From: an uncultured Lewinella sp.
Lineage (GTDB): Bacteria > Bacteroidota > Bacteroidia > Chitinophagales > Saprospiraceae
Direction of reading: 5' to 3'
DNA length: 64,000 nucleotides
Assembly: GCA_913057785.1 (NCBI GenBank)
Contig: CAJXPD010000014.1
Coordinates: 1-64,000, forward strand
Of the stretch, positions 1-8,809 are shown one piece after another (the stretch's first letter is position 1; each line of letters begins with the position of its first letter). A model generated the notes under the pieces. The model was not told where the DNA came from and did no database searches. It saw only the letters and a list, made by a program, of their open reading frames with translations. A program made the translations under genes and the position numbers.

Positions 1-1052
1 CTAAATGTATGGGTGCTAATACACTCGTATTTGGGTTGTGTTACTTCAGTGGGTTTACCGCTGATGTTTTTTACCATTTTGAAAGGCTCGGTAAATCCTG
101 CATCCTTAGCAACAGCCTTTATATAGTCGTTGAATTTCTGGTTGCTGATCTTAGGCAGTACCCCGTTGTACTTGTTTAGGATCGCCTCGACAATCGGGTG
201 CAAAGGGATAACGGCCTCTGTAGTCATTTGGCTTTTCTTGGTCTTAATCTTTATATATTGCTTCCCTCTTTTGTTCTCAATGCTGTCCGGGCCAATCTTC
301 CAAAGATCCTGAAAGCGTACACCTGTAAAAGCGTATACCAGGGCTAAATCTCTTGTTTTCTCTCTGTAGCCCTCTAGTTGCATATGGTACAAGTAATTCA
401 ATTCATCTAGTGTAAAATAGGTTTTATCGACTGGCTTCTCTGGTACGGTAAAATATAAGAAGCTATCGTTGTTGTGATACCCTTCTCTCTTTCCCTCCTT
501 CATTACTTTTTTCAATACCTTAATATATTGTCTTGCTGTGTTCGTTTGCATCGGTACGGCGTACAGGTGTTCTAGGAAGCGATAAAAGAAACTATCATTG
601 ATACCCTCCCAGTCAATCTTTGGTGCAAGCGCTTTTATGTGGTTTATAGTGGTTTGATAATGCTTCTTTCTACCGTCACTTAATTTCACTGATCTGTCTT
701 CAATAAAGCTTTGGAAGTAAGTCAAGAAAGATCGGTCGTCTTCTTGTGCTTCTTTCTTCTGTCGGATCTCATTCAGTTTGTCTCTGAAACCCTCTTTTGT
801 AAACTCCACCTCCTGCAGCTGACAAGAACGATAATATACCTTTGCTTCTTCCTCTAGTTTATCCAAAAGCATATTTAACAACTTGTAACCGGGCCAGTTC
901 CGTTTTGCTCTTTCCTTGCTGTCATCCCAGAATTTAGGGTTGATTTTCTCTCCTGTGCTGTACTGGATGGGTTTAGCTTGGCCGTATCGGAAGATTAGGT
1001 ATATTAGCGTCAGTTCTTTCTTTTTGCTGTGAAGGTTGAATTTAACAGTCAT
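1..1052 (-). CDS. Tyrosine recombinase (integrase), partial at left edge
   Basis: Site-specific tyrosine recombinase that would integrate and excise the element lying left of the window. The frame is open from the ATG at 1052 to base 1, giving 350 residues; the C-terminus with the catalytic Tyr lies outside. The N-terminal part (about residues 1-100) is the Bacteroidota-type arm-binding region starting MTVKFNLHSKKKELTLIY. It is followed by a SAM-like core-binding domain (about 105-205). The catalytic domain starts near residue 220 and shows TGVRFQDL, which carries the first catalytic Arg. The last visible residues are STHTF followed by an AG, consistent with the H-T-x-R-R box. The gene points away from a tRNA 3' remnant 200 bp to its right, the usual integrase arrangement at the end of a genomic island. 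Family assignment is sure; element type is not visible. Confidence 0.9.
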   Translation of the reverse strand, partial: MTVKFNLHSKKKELTLIYLIFRYGQAKPIQYSTGEKINPKFWDDSKERAKRNWPGYKLLNMLLDKLEEEAKVYYRSCQLQEVEFTKEGFRDKLNEIRQKKEAQEDDRSFLTYFQSFIEDRSVKLSDGRKKHYQTTINHIKALAPKIDWEGINDSFFYRFLEHLYAVPMQTNTARQYIKVLKKVMKEGKREGYHNNDSFLYFTVPEKPVDKTYFTLDELNYLYHMQLEGYREKTRDLALVYAFTGVRFQDLWKIGPDSIENKRGKQYIKIKTKKSQMTTEAVIPLHPIVEAILNKYNGVLPKISNQKFNDYIKAVAKDAGFTEPFKMVKNISGKPTEVTQPKYECISTHTF

Positions 1053-1153
1053 ATTGTAGGTTTTTAAAAGTATACGTTGATACGTACGTTGCCCTATATA
1101 CACTGAATTTTATTGAATTCCATGCATTTCCATTAAAAATACATTAAAAAAGA

Positions 1154-1186
1154 TTTGGAATAATGGAAAAAAATGTATTATATTTG
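1154..1186 (+). promoter_or_regulatory. Bacteroidota-type promoter reading out of the element
   Basis: TTTG at 1154-1157, a 21-base spacer and TATATTTG at 1179-1186 match the Bacteroidota primary sigma consensus (-33 TTTG, about 19-21 bases, -7 TAnnTTTG) closely. It points right, away from the integrase, and would start RNA near 1193. The transcript would cross the tRNA remnant and end at the terminator at 1290-1331, so it would be about 135 nt. Only a 32-codon frame (1240-1338) lies in it. Confidence 0.6.
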
Positions 1187-1252
1187 TAGTACAACACGAC
1201 AAAACAATATACAACATTGAAAATCAATTACATTATAAAATGAGGGAAAAAT

Positions 1253-1280
1253 ACAGGGTTCGAATCCTGTCGGGATCACT
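1253..1280 (+). other. tRNA 3'-end remnant, attachment site (attR) of the integrative element
   Basis: The sequence carries a T-arm (ACAGG, TTCGAAT, CCTGT) followed by a seven-base acceptor 3' strand CGGGATC and discriminator A, with no encoded CCA. Upstream bases (1187-1252) are AT-rich and do not form the rest of a cloverleaf, so this is only the 3' end of a tRNA. A tRNA with this end would start GATCCCG or a wobble variant. One extra G sits between the T-stem and loop (ACAGGG TTCGAAT), suggesting the left side is element DNA and the crossover lies in or near the T-loop. The intact tRNA should lie at the far left end of the element. Confidence 0.8.
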
Positions 1281-1289
1281 AAGAGCAAA

Positions 1290-1331
1290 AGCCGTAAATC
1301 ACTCATCGAGAGTAATTTGCGGCTTTTTTTG
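1290..1331 (+). terminator. Intrinsic terminator behind the tRNA remnant
   Basis: AGCCGTAAAT pairs with ATTTGCGGCT and the inner ACTC pairs with GAGT around loop ATCGA, followed by seven T. This is a textbook factor-independent terminator that originally ended the tRNA transcript. Confidence 0.85.
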
Positions 1332-1409
1332 TTTATAATCAGGGACTTATGAAGCGTTTATCAAACTTTGATCTCTCCGATCAGTTTCTCGGGATGTCCA
1401 GGGAATGTC

Positions 1410-3926
1410 CTATTTCTTCCGCTGCCGGGCATTATTCATTTCCTTAATATCCGCGTTTTGATCCGATTGCCCCAGGAGGTGTTCGCAAAAATAATCGCCC
1501 CGGAGCCAGAAAAAATATTCGTTCATGTTGCCGTAGCCGTGCCGCTGTCCCGGGAAAACAAAGTAGTCGAACCGTTTGTTGGCTTTGATCAAGGCCTGCG
1601 CCATCCGCACCGTGGCTGCCGGATGCACGTTATTGTCAATATCTCCGGTGGTGATGAGGAGTTTTCCTTTCAGATTGGCTGCAATATCCGGATTTTTATC
1701 GATGGCGTATTTGAAGACGATTTCTCCTTTATCATTTACTTCTTCTTTGACGCCGTGATGTTTTTCACTCCACCATCGGTTGTAGATGTTGTTTTCGTGG
1801 TTACCGGAAGAGGAGACGGCCACTTTAAAGAAGTCGGGGTAAACCAACATGGCTGCGGTGGACATGAAGCCTCCCCCGGAGTGGCCGAAGATGCCGACTT
1901 TATCCAGGTCGATGAAAGAATGCCGGTCGGCGAGTTGTTCGGCGGCGTATTTTTTATCGGCCAGGCCATAATCACGCAGGTTGCCGTAGCCGTAGTTGTG
2001 GTACCATTTGGAGCGGGCGGGGTGCCCCCCTCGATTGCCGATCGTGACGACGATGAAGCCGAACTGCGCTAGCCGGTCGAGGCGGTCCATGCGGCTGGAA
2101 AAAGATTTGTTGACGGCTTCCGTTTGTGGCCCGGGGTATACGTATTCGATCAGTGGGTACTGTAGCGTAGAATCAAAGTTAAAGGGCTTGTACATCACAC
2201 CGTACAGGTCAGTGATCCCATCATCGGCTTTGACGGTGTAGGGTTCGGGGAAGCGGTAACCTGTGGCTAAGAGCAGGGACAGGTCAGCCGTTTCGAGGTC
2301 CATGACCTTCTCCCCCTGATTATTGAACAAGCCTGAAGCTGGCACAGTATTGACACGGCTGTAATTATCCACCATAAAAGTCATGGGGTCATTGAGATTC
2401 GATTCATGGTTGTAGTTACCTGGATTGAGCAACTGTAGACCAGTGCCGTCGAAATTGATACGGTAGAGATGGTAGTAGTAAGGGTCTTCACCCTCCTCCC
2501 GTCCGTTGGCCCGAAAATACAGAACTCGGTTTTTGCTGTCGATGCCCTCAATGTTTTCACAATGGAAAGGTCCGGAAGTGATCTGATTCTTCAGGTTTCC
2601 TTCGGCGTCATAGAGGTAGAAATGAGCCCAGCCGTCCCGTTCTGACCAATGGATGAATTCCTTCCCGTTGTTGATCAGTCCCAGGGTACGGGTCTCTATG
2701 TAAGTGTTGAGGCGCTCTTCGATGAGCACTGTTACTTCCCCAGTAGTCGTATTAGCATAGCAGATGTCGATGCGCTTGAGATCGCGGCTGGTACGGGTGA
2801 AATATAGGCGCGAAGTATCCGGCGCCAGCCAGTAGCGCCAGTTCATAGCATTGTCGCGATCTGCCTTTTTTCGGGGCGCCGATAGGATAGATAGACTTTG
2901 GTCTTTGAAGGTGTCGACCTCGATCTGCATCCGGTTTTTAGTGGGAAAATCAAAGATGAACATTTCCTGCCGCGAGGCCTCTTTTTCACCTGCCATATGG
3001 TATTTGTAGGTTTCCAGGCGGGGCCGAGGCTTGGCAGTGTTATCAAGTACCCAAAGATCTTTGACTTTTCGTAGATCAGATCTTGTCATGGCAAATTTCT
3101 GTCCGCCCGGCGCCCAGGTTATTCTTACCTGCTTGCGTTTATCCTTGTTTTCTTCTAATTCTACATTATCTACCCCGCGATTACTGCCGCCAAATGCATA
3201 GTGTGCTTCCCCGTCGGTGGTCCACTGGTGTTCCACGATGGTGGAGTCTTTTTCGTCTTTTTGGGCTTTGAGGTAGTTGTCCCAATCCATCCAGTAGAGG
3301 TTGTGATTGCGGGAGAAAAGCACGTAGGAAGAATCGGGGGCGATGGAGGCCCACTTCGCATCTTCTTTTTTCTTTTTGAAATCTTCAATCAGGGTCAATT
3401 CTTGGCTGCGGAGATCATATTCGAAGTGCCAGACCTTGGGCACCATTTTTTTCTTTTTCTTTTTGTCTTGGCTGTCTTTTTTCTGTTCCATATCATCTTC
3501 CTCCTGGTCTTCGTCTTCCTCTTCTACTTCTACCAGCTTGCTGTTGACTTCCCACTTCAAGGTCGTTTCGTTCTTAATGAATTTTAGTTTTTGAATATTT
3601 AGATGCTGGGCGTCAAAAGGATCACCGGTAAGGCGGGACATATCGGCGGCGATCTTGACCACGTCAAAGAGATCCGTTTTGGTACGGCGAGATGGATCTA
3701 CCAGATACCAGCGCTTACCCTTTGAGGTTTCGTAGGTGTACCAAAAGCGATCGCTATTTTTCAGCCAGTGAGGACTGACTTTAGTAGAGAAGACCATCTT
3801 TTTGATGTGATCCGGTGAAAAGCGGGCGGCGAGTTCGTAGTTCGGTGTCGGTGTATTTTGTGCCGGTAGAATAGTGGTAATAGCTGCTGACAATAGCAGG
3901 CCAAGCAGAATAAGCTTTCTGTTCAT
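1410..3926 (-). CDS. Prolyl oligopeptidase family (S9) dipeptidyl-peptidase-like serine peptidase
   Basis: Secreted serine peptidase that probably trims dipeptides or oligopeptides in the periplasm. The frame is open from 4004, but the ATG at 3926 gives a clean signal peptide (MNRKLILLGLLLSAA...LPAQ), so I choose it (838 aa). Residues about 40-560 form the beta-propeller (DPP IV N-terminal type) with an unusual acidic then lysine-rich insert (VEEEDEDQEEDDM... then KKKKKK) near residues 145-170. The C-terminal 250 residues are the alpha/beta hydrolase with nucleophile motif GHSGGG, an Asp in TTGDIDNNVHP and the His in PGQRHGYGN, so the triad is complete. Neighbours are not functionally linked. 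Confidence 0.9.
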   Translation of the reverse strand: MNRKLILLGLLLSAAITTILPAQNTPTPNYELAARFSPDHIKKMVFSTKVSPHWLKNSDRFWYTYETSKGKRWYLVDPSRRTKTDLFDVVKIAADMSRLTGDPFDAQHLNIQKLKFIKNETTLKWEVNSKLVEVEEEDEDQEEDDMEQKKDSQDKKKKKKMVPKVWHFEYDLRSQELTLIEDFKKKKEDAKWASIAPDSSYVLFSRNHNLYWMDWDNYLKAQKDEKDSTIVEHQWTTDGEAHYAFGGSNRGVDNVELEENKDKRKQVRITWAPGGQKFAMTRSDLRKVKDLWVLDNTAKPRPRLETYKYHMAGEKEASRQEMFIFDFPTKNRMQIEVDTFKDQSLSILSAPRKKADRDNAMNWRYWLAPDTSRLYFTRTSRDLKRIDICYANTTTGEVTVLIEERLNTYIETRTLGLINNGKEFIHWSERDGWAHFYLYDAEGNLKNQITSGPFHCENIEGIDSKNRVLYFRANGREEGEDPYYYHLYRINFDGTGLQLLNPGNYNHESNLNDPMTFMVDNYSRVNTVPASGLFNNQGEKVMDLETADLSLLLATGYRFPEPYTVKADDGITDLYGVMYKPFNFDSTLQYPLIEYVYPGPQTEAVNKSFSSRMDRLDRLAQFGFIVVTIGNRGGHPARSKWYHNYGYGNLRDYGLADKKYAAEQLADRHSFIDLDKVGIFGHSGGGFMSTAAMLVYPDFFKVAVSSSGNHENNIYNRWWSEKHHGVKEEVNDKGEIVFKYAIDKNPDIAANLKGKLLITTGDIDNNVHPAATVRMAQALIKANKRFDYFVFPGQRHGYGNMNEYFFWLRGDYFCEHLLGQSDQNADIKEMNNARQRKK

Positions 3927-4088
3927 TAGTGAGTAGTTTTTTTCAACAGTAGCAAGATAATAGTTTTGTGGAAAACGGATGCTTAAGTTAGGCATAAGAG
4001 CCACTGGATTTTGCCAACGGCCCTATCCGTTTGATTATTTATCCAGAACTCTAGACTGATTACATCCTGCTCCAAAATCCAAAAGCTC

Positions 4089-5303
4089 CTACAGCCCTAA
4101 CACCCACGCCACAAAGATTCCAATATAGTTCCCCAACCCCAATCCTAGGATCGATAGAGAAATAGCCACGGGTAACAATTCTCGATTCTTGATAGAACTT
4201 GCCATTTGCACCACAAAGGGAGGCCCCATGGTAGCAGCGGTACTACTTAGGATAAAGCTATCGGAGTCAATTCGAAATAGAACGGCCAGCAGGTAATGCA
4301 ATCCTACGATACCGATCAATACCAAGGCATTGAAGACCAAATAACTGCTTCCCATTGAAATGAGTTCTGTGAAATCTGCTAGGAAGCCGGCTGCCAATCC
4401 AAAAATCAATAAGAGATACTGCGCATAGTTGAAAACACCCTTTAACAGTCTAATGCTGGGGATAAAGGATAAGCCAATGCCGAGGGTGGTTAGCGTCAAC
4501 ATCAGAATGGTTTGATTGGGTTCTCCCTTGCTATCTGGAAAGAACGAAGCCAATGCCGCAGATAGAGCAACTGCCCCTAAGCCTAGTAGGGTAGCGATAA
4601 GCAAGGGTCGGATGCTAGTCCATTGCCATTGTTTAGGAGGAAAAGGTAAGTCGGGCATTTGACTACTTTCCCCAATAAGTTGCGCGCTAGTTTGCTTAGA
4701 TTGAAAATTGGGTAACAACCGGCCTAAAATCGGTTTGCCCAAGGAGAGTAAAAACAAAAAGTAAAGCCCGCTGCAAAGGGCATCCGTCGCATTGAGTAAA
4801 AGAAAAAGCTGGTCATCTGCCGCCAAGGCCTTGCTGATCGCGACCATATTTGGCGTTCCGCCAATGTATACACCGGCCATCATACCGGCCGTCGTTTCAA
4901 CTTGCTCTAAGCTGCCTTCATACAAATAACCCATCGTGATCGTCACCACCAAAACAGCCAAAACGCCTAGTAGGAAGGCTTTCGTAATCTTACCCGTATA
5001 TTGCAACCATTCCGTCACATCGCATAACATTAGCAGTAAGGGAATAGCCAGCAATACGGATGTGAATGCCGTTATTTGCGAGGTAGTGGCTATAGTACCC
5101 GCTAGGGCTTCCGCTGATTCGCCCGGTAACCAAGACCAAAGCCAAAGTGATTTGGTGTTTCCCAATAACATACCGATACCATAGCAAAGAACAATATCAC
5201 TCAAAAACCGATTTATTTTCAGCTGCCGACTCAACTTCATTAACCATATGGGCAGCAAAAGAAAAAGCAGTATTTGAATGATAATGGCGATCGTAACACC
5301 CAT
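4089..5303 (-). CDS. DUF819 family integral membrane protein
   Basis: Polytopic inner-membrane protein of 404 residues with about ten hydrophobic helices. It resembles the DUF819 family (YjcL-like), which is predicted to be transporter-like but has no established substrate. Two internally related halves are suggested by glycine-rich re-entrant-type segments, for example GVYIGGTPNMVAISKAL near 150 and SSTAATMGPPFVVQMA near 365. It lies 170 bp downstream of the PLP enzyme on the same strand and may be co-transcribed with it, but no shared substrate is evident. Confidence 0.75.
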   Translation of the reverse strand: MGVTIAIIIQILLFLLLPIWLMKLSRQLKINRFLSDIVLCYGIGMLLGNTKSLWLWSWLPGESAEALAGTIATTSQITAFTSVLLAIPLLLMLCDVTEWLQYTGKITKAFLLGVLAVLVVTITMGYLYEGSLEQVETTAGMMAGVYIGGTPNMVAISKALAADDQLFLLLNATDALCSGLYFLFLLSLGKPILGRLLPNFQSKQTSAQLIGESSQMPDLPFPPKQWQWTSIRPLLIATLLGLGAVALSAALASFFPDSKGEPNQTILMLTLTTLGIGLSFIPSIRLLKGVFNYAQYLLLIFGLAAGFLADFTELISMGSSYLVFNALVLIGIVGLHYLLAVLFRIDSDSFILSSTAATMGPPFVVQMASSIKNRELLPVAISLSILGLGLGNYIGIFVAWVLGL

Positions 5304-5473
5304 ACGTTTACCCTACTTTTAGAAACTTGGCGACTATTAATATTCCCAAGGTCCCAACGAATGATTCATATTTATCCTAATTCCCTCTATAGAACATTTG
5401 GAGACATCATTGTCCATATCCCCCGTCTTGTTCTCATTTTCTGGCTCCGAAAGCAAACGCCAGATAGGAACGC

Positions 5474-6934
5474 TTATGCACCGGAAAACATCTTGTTCAC
5501 AAAGGCAACTAGTAATTTATCTCGTTGCGCTGGTTCTAAGGTATTCAAGATATTATTGATGATTAGAAAATTATCCGGTATACCTTTATCATCGGTGCCA
5601 AGCAGTTGTTCTAAGCTGTCCAAGGTGGCTGGTGTGAAATTGGCAAGCAATCCTTGAAGCATCTCTGGGGTGAGCATGGCCAGCATGGGATGAGGCGCTT
5701 TTGCCTCCGTCTTTAATTCTGCTACTGCGGTTTTCAAATCTTCCATCATGGGAGCCATGTGCGGTACGTTGAAATGTGTAATGGAAAGATGAATACTCGC
5801 TTCAGACACGGCCGATTTTAACTGTGCCTGAATGAACCAACCTTTTTCTTTCATCCGTTCTACCAACTCAAAGACGTTGACCGCCGCTGAATTGGAGGCG
5901 AAACACAAAAGACTGATGTCAGGACTTCCCAATAGATCTAACTCTGGAATGTCCTTTAAGGCTTCAATTACTATATCTCGACCATCCATGCAGGCTTTTA
6001 CAGCCTCTTTATAACCTTCTATACCCAAAAACTTGAAGAGACTCCAAGCTGCTGCCATCGGTCCCCCCGTTTTACTCGACAATACAGTGGGGTTAATAAT
6101 GGAGTAGCCGGGCCAATCGGACCAGCTAAAGAGCTGATACTGTCGGAGCTCTTTATTTCTGTAGATCACAGAAGAACACCCTTTGGGTACATATCCAAAC
6201 TTATGTAAGTCACAGGAAATAGAGGTGACCCCCGGAACACTAAAATCAAAGGCAGGTATTGGATAATCCAACATTTTGGCAAAAGGAAGAAACATCCCAC
6301 CTACACAAGCATCTACATGGCAGAGTAAGTTGTTGGCTGCGGCCAAAGCTGCAATGGCTTCAATATCATCGATTACTCCATGCGCATAAGAAGGGGCAGA
6401 ACCTGCTATCAGAATGGTTTGATCGGTAATAGCTGCTTCCATCGCATCCACATCGGCCTTGAAGGTGCTCTTATCCACAGGCGTCATCTTCACTTTCACA
6501 TTTAAATAATGACCTGCTTTTTGAAAACAAGGATGGGCCGTTTCTGGAATTATGATTTCAGGTTCAGTAATATGTGGAAACAGATGACGAGCTCGATCTC
6601 TTGCTGTTTTTACGATCAACATAACACTTTCAGTCCCCCCACTTGTGCAGTTACCCACCGTCTCACTATCTCCATTCAACAGATCAGCGACCATCCCAAT
6701 TACTTCCTTTTCCAATTGTAATAAACTCTGAAATTGAGTCGGGTCTAAGCCATTTTCCGTCAGATAGAGCTTATACGCTTCTTCTGCCAACTCATGGGCT
6801 TCAGGAATGGTATGATAGACATAAGCCATCACTTTCCCTGACTGCCAAGGTAAATCATCCTTTTTCAGTTCTTTTAGGGCCTTGTATACCGTCTCTTTAC
6901 TTTCCGGTTTAGCGGGAAATTTCAAACTGCTCAT
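5474..6934 (-). CDS. PLP-dependent decarboxylase/lyase, sphingosine-1-phosphate lyase-like
   Basis: Fold-type I PLP enzyme of the group II decarboxylase superfamily. Start taken at the ATG at 6934 (MSSLKFPAK) rather than 6973; 486 residues. Features match the S1P-lyase branch: NCTSGGTESVM (PLP phosphate site) near 105, AHPCFQKAGHY near 143, HVDACVGG (Asp contacting the PLP pyridine) near 225, and SISCDLHKFGYVPKG with the Schiff-base Lys near 260. The last about 65 residues (after MLAMLTPEMLQ) are a helical tail not usual in the family. Substrate could be a phosphorylated long-chain base or an amino acid; the sequence cannot decide. Sphingolipids occur in many Bacteroidota, which makes a lyase reasonable. 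Confidence 0.8.
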   Translation of the reverse strand: MSSLKFPAKPESKETVYKALKELKKDDLPWQSGKVMAYVYHTIPEAHELAEEAYKLYLTENGLDPTQFQSLLQLEKEVIGMVADLLNGDSETVGNCTSGGTESVMLIVKTARDRARHLFPHITEPEIIIPETAHPCFQKAGHYLNVKVKMTPVDKSTFKADVDAMEAAITDQTILIAGSAPSYAHGVIDDIEAIAALAAANNLLCHVDACVGGMFLPFAKMLDYPIPAFDFSVPGVTSISCDLHKFGYVPKGCSSVIYRNKELRQYQLFSWSDWPGYSIINPTVLSSKTGGPMAAAWSLFKFLGIEGYKEAVKACMDGRDIVIEALKDIPELDLLGSPDISLLCFASNSAAVNVFELVERMKEKGWFIQAQLKSAVSEASIHLSITHFNVPHMAPMMEDLKTAVAELKTEAKAPHPMLAMLTPEMLQGLLANFTPATLDSLEQLLGTDDKGIPDNFLIINNILNTLEPAQRDKLLVAFVNKMFSGA

Positions 6935-7315
6935 TTTTATATTTTTTGTGAAATAGGACCAACTTCCATCCAATGCACGCCAATGTGGCTCACAATATCT
7001 TAATAATTGGCGATGAATTACATGAGTAGGATATGATTAAGAAGATCAGGTAGGAGTAATGTCGGATTCCTTAGTTGTGTGGATAAGGTCTAAGTGGAGA
7101 AAGTGATCCAGGACCTTGCATCTGTCCTGGAATGTCGAGCTAGGTCTGGCTAAGGACAATGTGCCATGGTCCAGCGTTTATCAGCCAAAGGTTGGAACTA
7201 AGGACCGATGGCTATGACATTGAACGGAGCATATCCAGTCTAACCATAATGGCTTGCTCGAAAAAAGGAATAAAACACGATGAGTATCTAAAACAGTAAT
7301 GCCAAAATTAACTCC
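6935..7315. other. Intergenic stretch, nothing coding recognised
   Basis: About 380 bases between two minus-strand genes. It must hold the promoter of the PLP enzyme, though no clear consensus was found. A 7-bp hairpin (CCAGGAC and GTCCTGG at 7107-7129) is present without a T-run. Confidence 0.5.
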
Positions 7316-7963
7316 CTACCCAAACCTCCTCATATACCCCTCATCCATCAAATCCAAAAAATACTGATCCCCCTTAGTATCGCCATAACCGTAGGATTTC
7401 GAAAAGTCGGTGAGTTGAAATTGAGCTAAGAGTCGATGAACTTTTTCCTCACCATAGCAATTCTTGCCAGAGATCTTGCCAGTAATTTTCCCATTCTCGA
7501 CTTCATATTCAGTACCGATCAAAAGGTAGTTATTGACGCGGCACCATTCGGCCAGCCAGATGGGAGAGGAGGCGGTGAGGATAACAATCTGATGCTTATT
7601 TTCTTGGTGGTAGTTGAGTTGAGCGAGCGCTTTGGAGAAGCAGATGTTTGGTAGAATCGTTTTTGAAAAGGTGGCGCCATGCTGTTGAAGGTCTGCTTCT
7701 GGGTAGCCTTTGTAGAAATGGCTAAAGATGATCTCTTTGAAGGTTTGGTTGTCAATGTTTTTGAGGAAGTATCGAAGTAGGGAAACGCCATTGAGGAGGA
7801 ATCCAAGGTATAGGCGCACACTCCCATGTGTCATTCGGATGAATTCCAGAAAGGTGTCTTTGTTGGTTATCGTACCATCGAGGTCAAAGACGGCTATTGC
7901 CTTTTTCGAAGAATCTACTGTAGCCACGGGGTATAAATTATTACGGCAAAGAATAATATCCAA
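7316..7963 (-). CDS. HAD-IB family phosphatase, partner of the UbiA enzyme
   Basis: Haloacid dehalogenase phosphatase of the SerB-like IB subfamily, 215 residues. Motif I is FDLDGTITN, motif II is ILTASSP, and the C-terminal acidic motif is YGYGDTKGD. ATG at 7963 overlaps the end of the upstream UbiA gene by 49 bp; a GTG at 7927 (VATVDSSKKAI) gives only a 13-bp overlap and may be the true start. Translational coupling with UbiA fits the known pairing in which a UbiA-type enzyme makes polyprenyl-phosphate-5-phosphoribose and a phosphatase removes the 5-phosphate. The specific role is inferred from this neighbourhood. Confidence 0.82.
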   Translation of the reverse strand: MDIILCRNNLYPVATVDSSKKAIAVFDLDGTITNKDTFLEFIRMTHGSVRLYLGFLLNGVSLLRYFLKNIDNQTFKEIIFSHFYKGYPEADLQQHGATFSKTILPNICFSKALAQLNYHQENKHQIVILTASSPIWLAEWCRVNNYLLIGTEYEVENGKITGKISGKNCYGEEKVHRLLAQFQLTDFSKSYGYGDTKGDQYFLDLMDEGYMRRFG

Positions 7964-8790
7964 ATGAATAGTACAATCTGAATGAAGGCATCTTTGAGGA
8001 GAATCTTGGTGGGAGATCCGCTTCTCTGTTCCACAATAGCGATCTGGATGAAGCGCATGATCCCAAGGAATACAAAAATCGAACTTAGATAGAGCTTATC
8101 AGAATTAAATTGTGTGATGACCTCTGTTGAAACGCTGTACATAATGTAACAGATCAAACTGGTCACCGCTGTGAAGACCAAGGTTAAATTGATGAACTCT
8201 AGATTGTATCCCGCCAGGGAAGGGCGAATTTCCCCGGATCCATTGTTCGCAATGATTACTTCAGATCGACGCTTGCCTAGGGCCAGACCGATGGACAATA
8301 AGAAGGTCATGAGGATCAACCATTTAGAAATAGCAATTCCGGTGACAGCACCTCCAATCAATACCCGGAGTACGAAGCCAACACTAATACAGGTGATATC
8401 TACAATTGCTATGTGTTTAAGAATAAAGGTGTACAAGATATTCAAGACAATATAACCCGCTATATACTCATATCCTAGATCGAAAAAGATAGCGGGAATC
8501 AAGGCCATGGAAGAAAGGAGGAAATAGTAGATCCAGGCACTAGCAATTGGTACAGCACCGGATGCAATAGGCCGATTTTTCTTTTCTGGGTGATTTCTAT
8601 CCCGATCTACATCTTTGATATCGTTGAGGACATAGATAGAAGAGGCCGCAAAGCTAAACAGGAAAAAGGTGGCCAAGGCACTGATGTCATTTGTCATCGA
8701 ACCCAATTGGCCCGAAAAGAAGAGCGGCGTAAAGATAAATAGGTTCTTAACCCAATGACTAGGCCTGGCGAGTTTAATGTAGCTGTTCAT
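7915..8790 (-). CDS. UbiA-family transferase, decaprenyl-phosphate phosphoribosyltransferase-like
   Basis: Membrane prenyl/phosphoribosyl transferase, 291 residues with about eight transmembrane helices. The first Asp-rich motif is NDIKDVDRDR followed by HPEKKNRPIASG, and the N-terminus LARPSHWVKNLFIFTPLFFS resembles the Rv3806c/DprP-type branch rather than quinone-biosynthesis UbiA. A second Asp motif is weak, as is usual for this branch. It sits between a HAD phosphatase (overlapping) and a GT-C glycosyltransferase (19-bp gap), suggesting a lipid-linked pentose donor pathway for a surface glycan. Quinone or heme synthesis is less likely given the neighbours. Confidence 0.8.
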   Translation of the reverse strand: MNSYIKLARPSHWVKNLFIFTPLFFSGQLGSMTNDISALATFFLFSFAASSIYVLNDIKDVDRDRNHPEKKNRPIASGAVPIASAWIYYFLLSSMALIPAIFFDLGYEYIAGYIVLNILYTFILKHIAIVDITCISVGFVLRVLIGGAVTGIAISKWLILMTFLLSIGLALGKRRSEVIIANNGSGEIRPSLAGYNLEFINLTLVFTAVTSLICYIMYSVSTEVITQFNSDKLYLSSIFVFLGIMRFIQIAIVEQRSGSPTKILLKDAFIQIVLFIWILFFAVIIYTPWLQ

Positions 8791-8809
8791 AATTGATCAA
8801 GAAGTTTAA

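Noticed and set aside
1187-1280. A complete tRNA gene
   Set aside because: Only the T-arm and acceptor 3' strand are present; the upstream AT-rich bases give no D-arm or anticodon arm.
1368-2072. Long plus-strand frame over the S9 peptidase
   Set aside because: Lies entirely antisense to a peptidase with complete catalytic motifs; its product has no signal or domain.
7107-7129. Terminator after the HAD/UbiA operon region
   Set aside because: Short 7-bp stem, no T-run, and it lies on the wrong side relative to the PLP gene direction.
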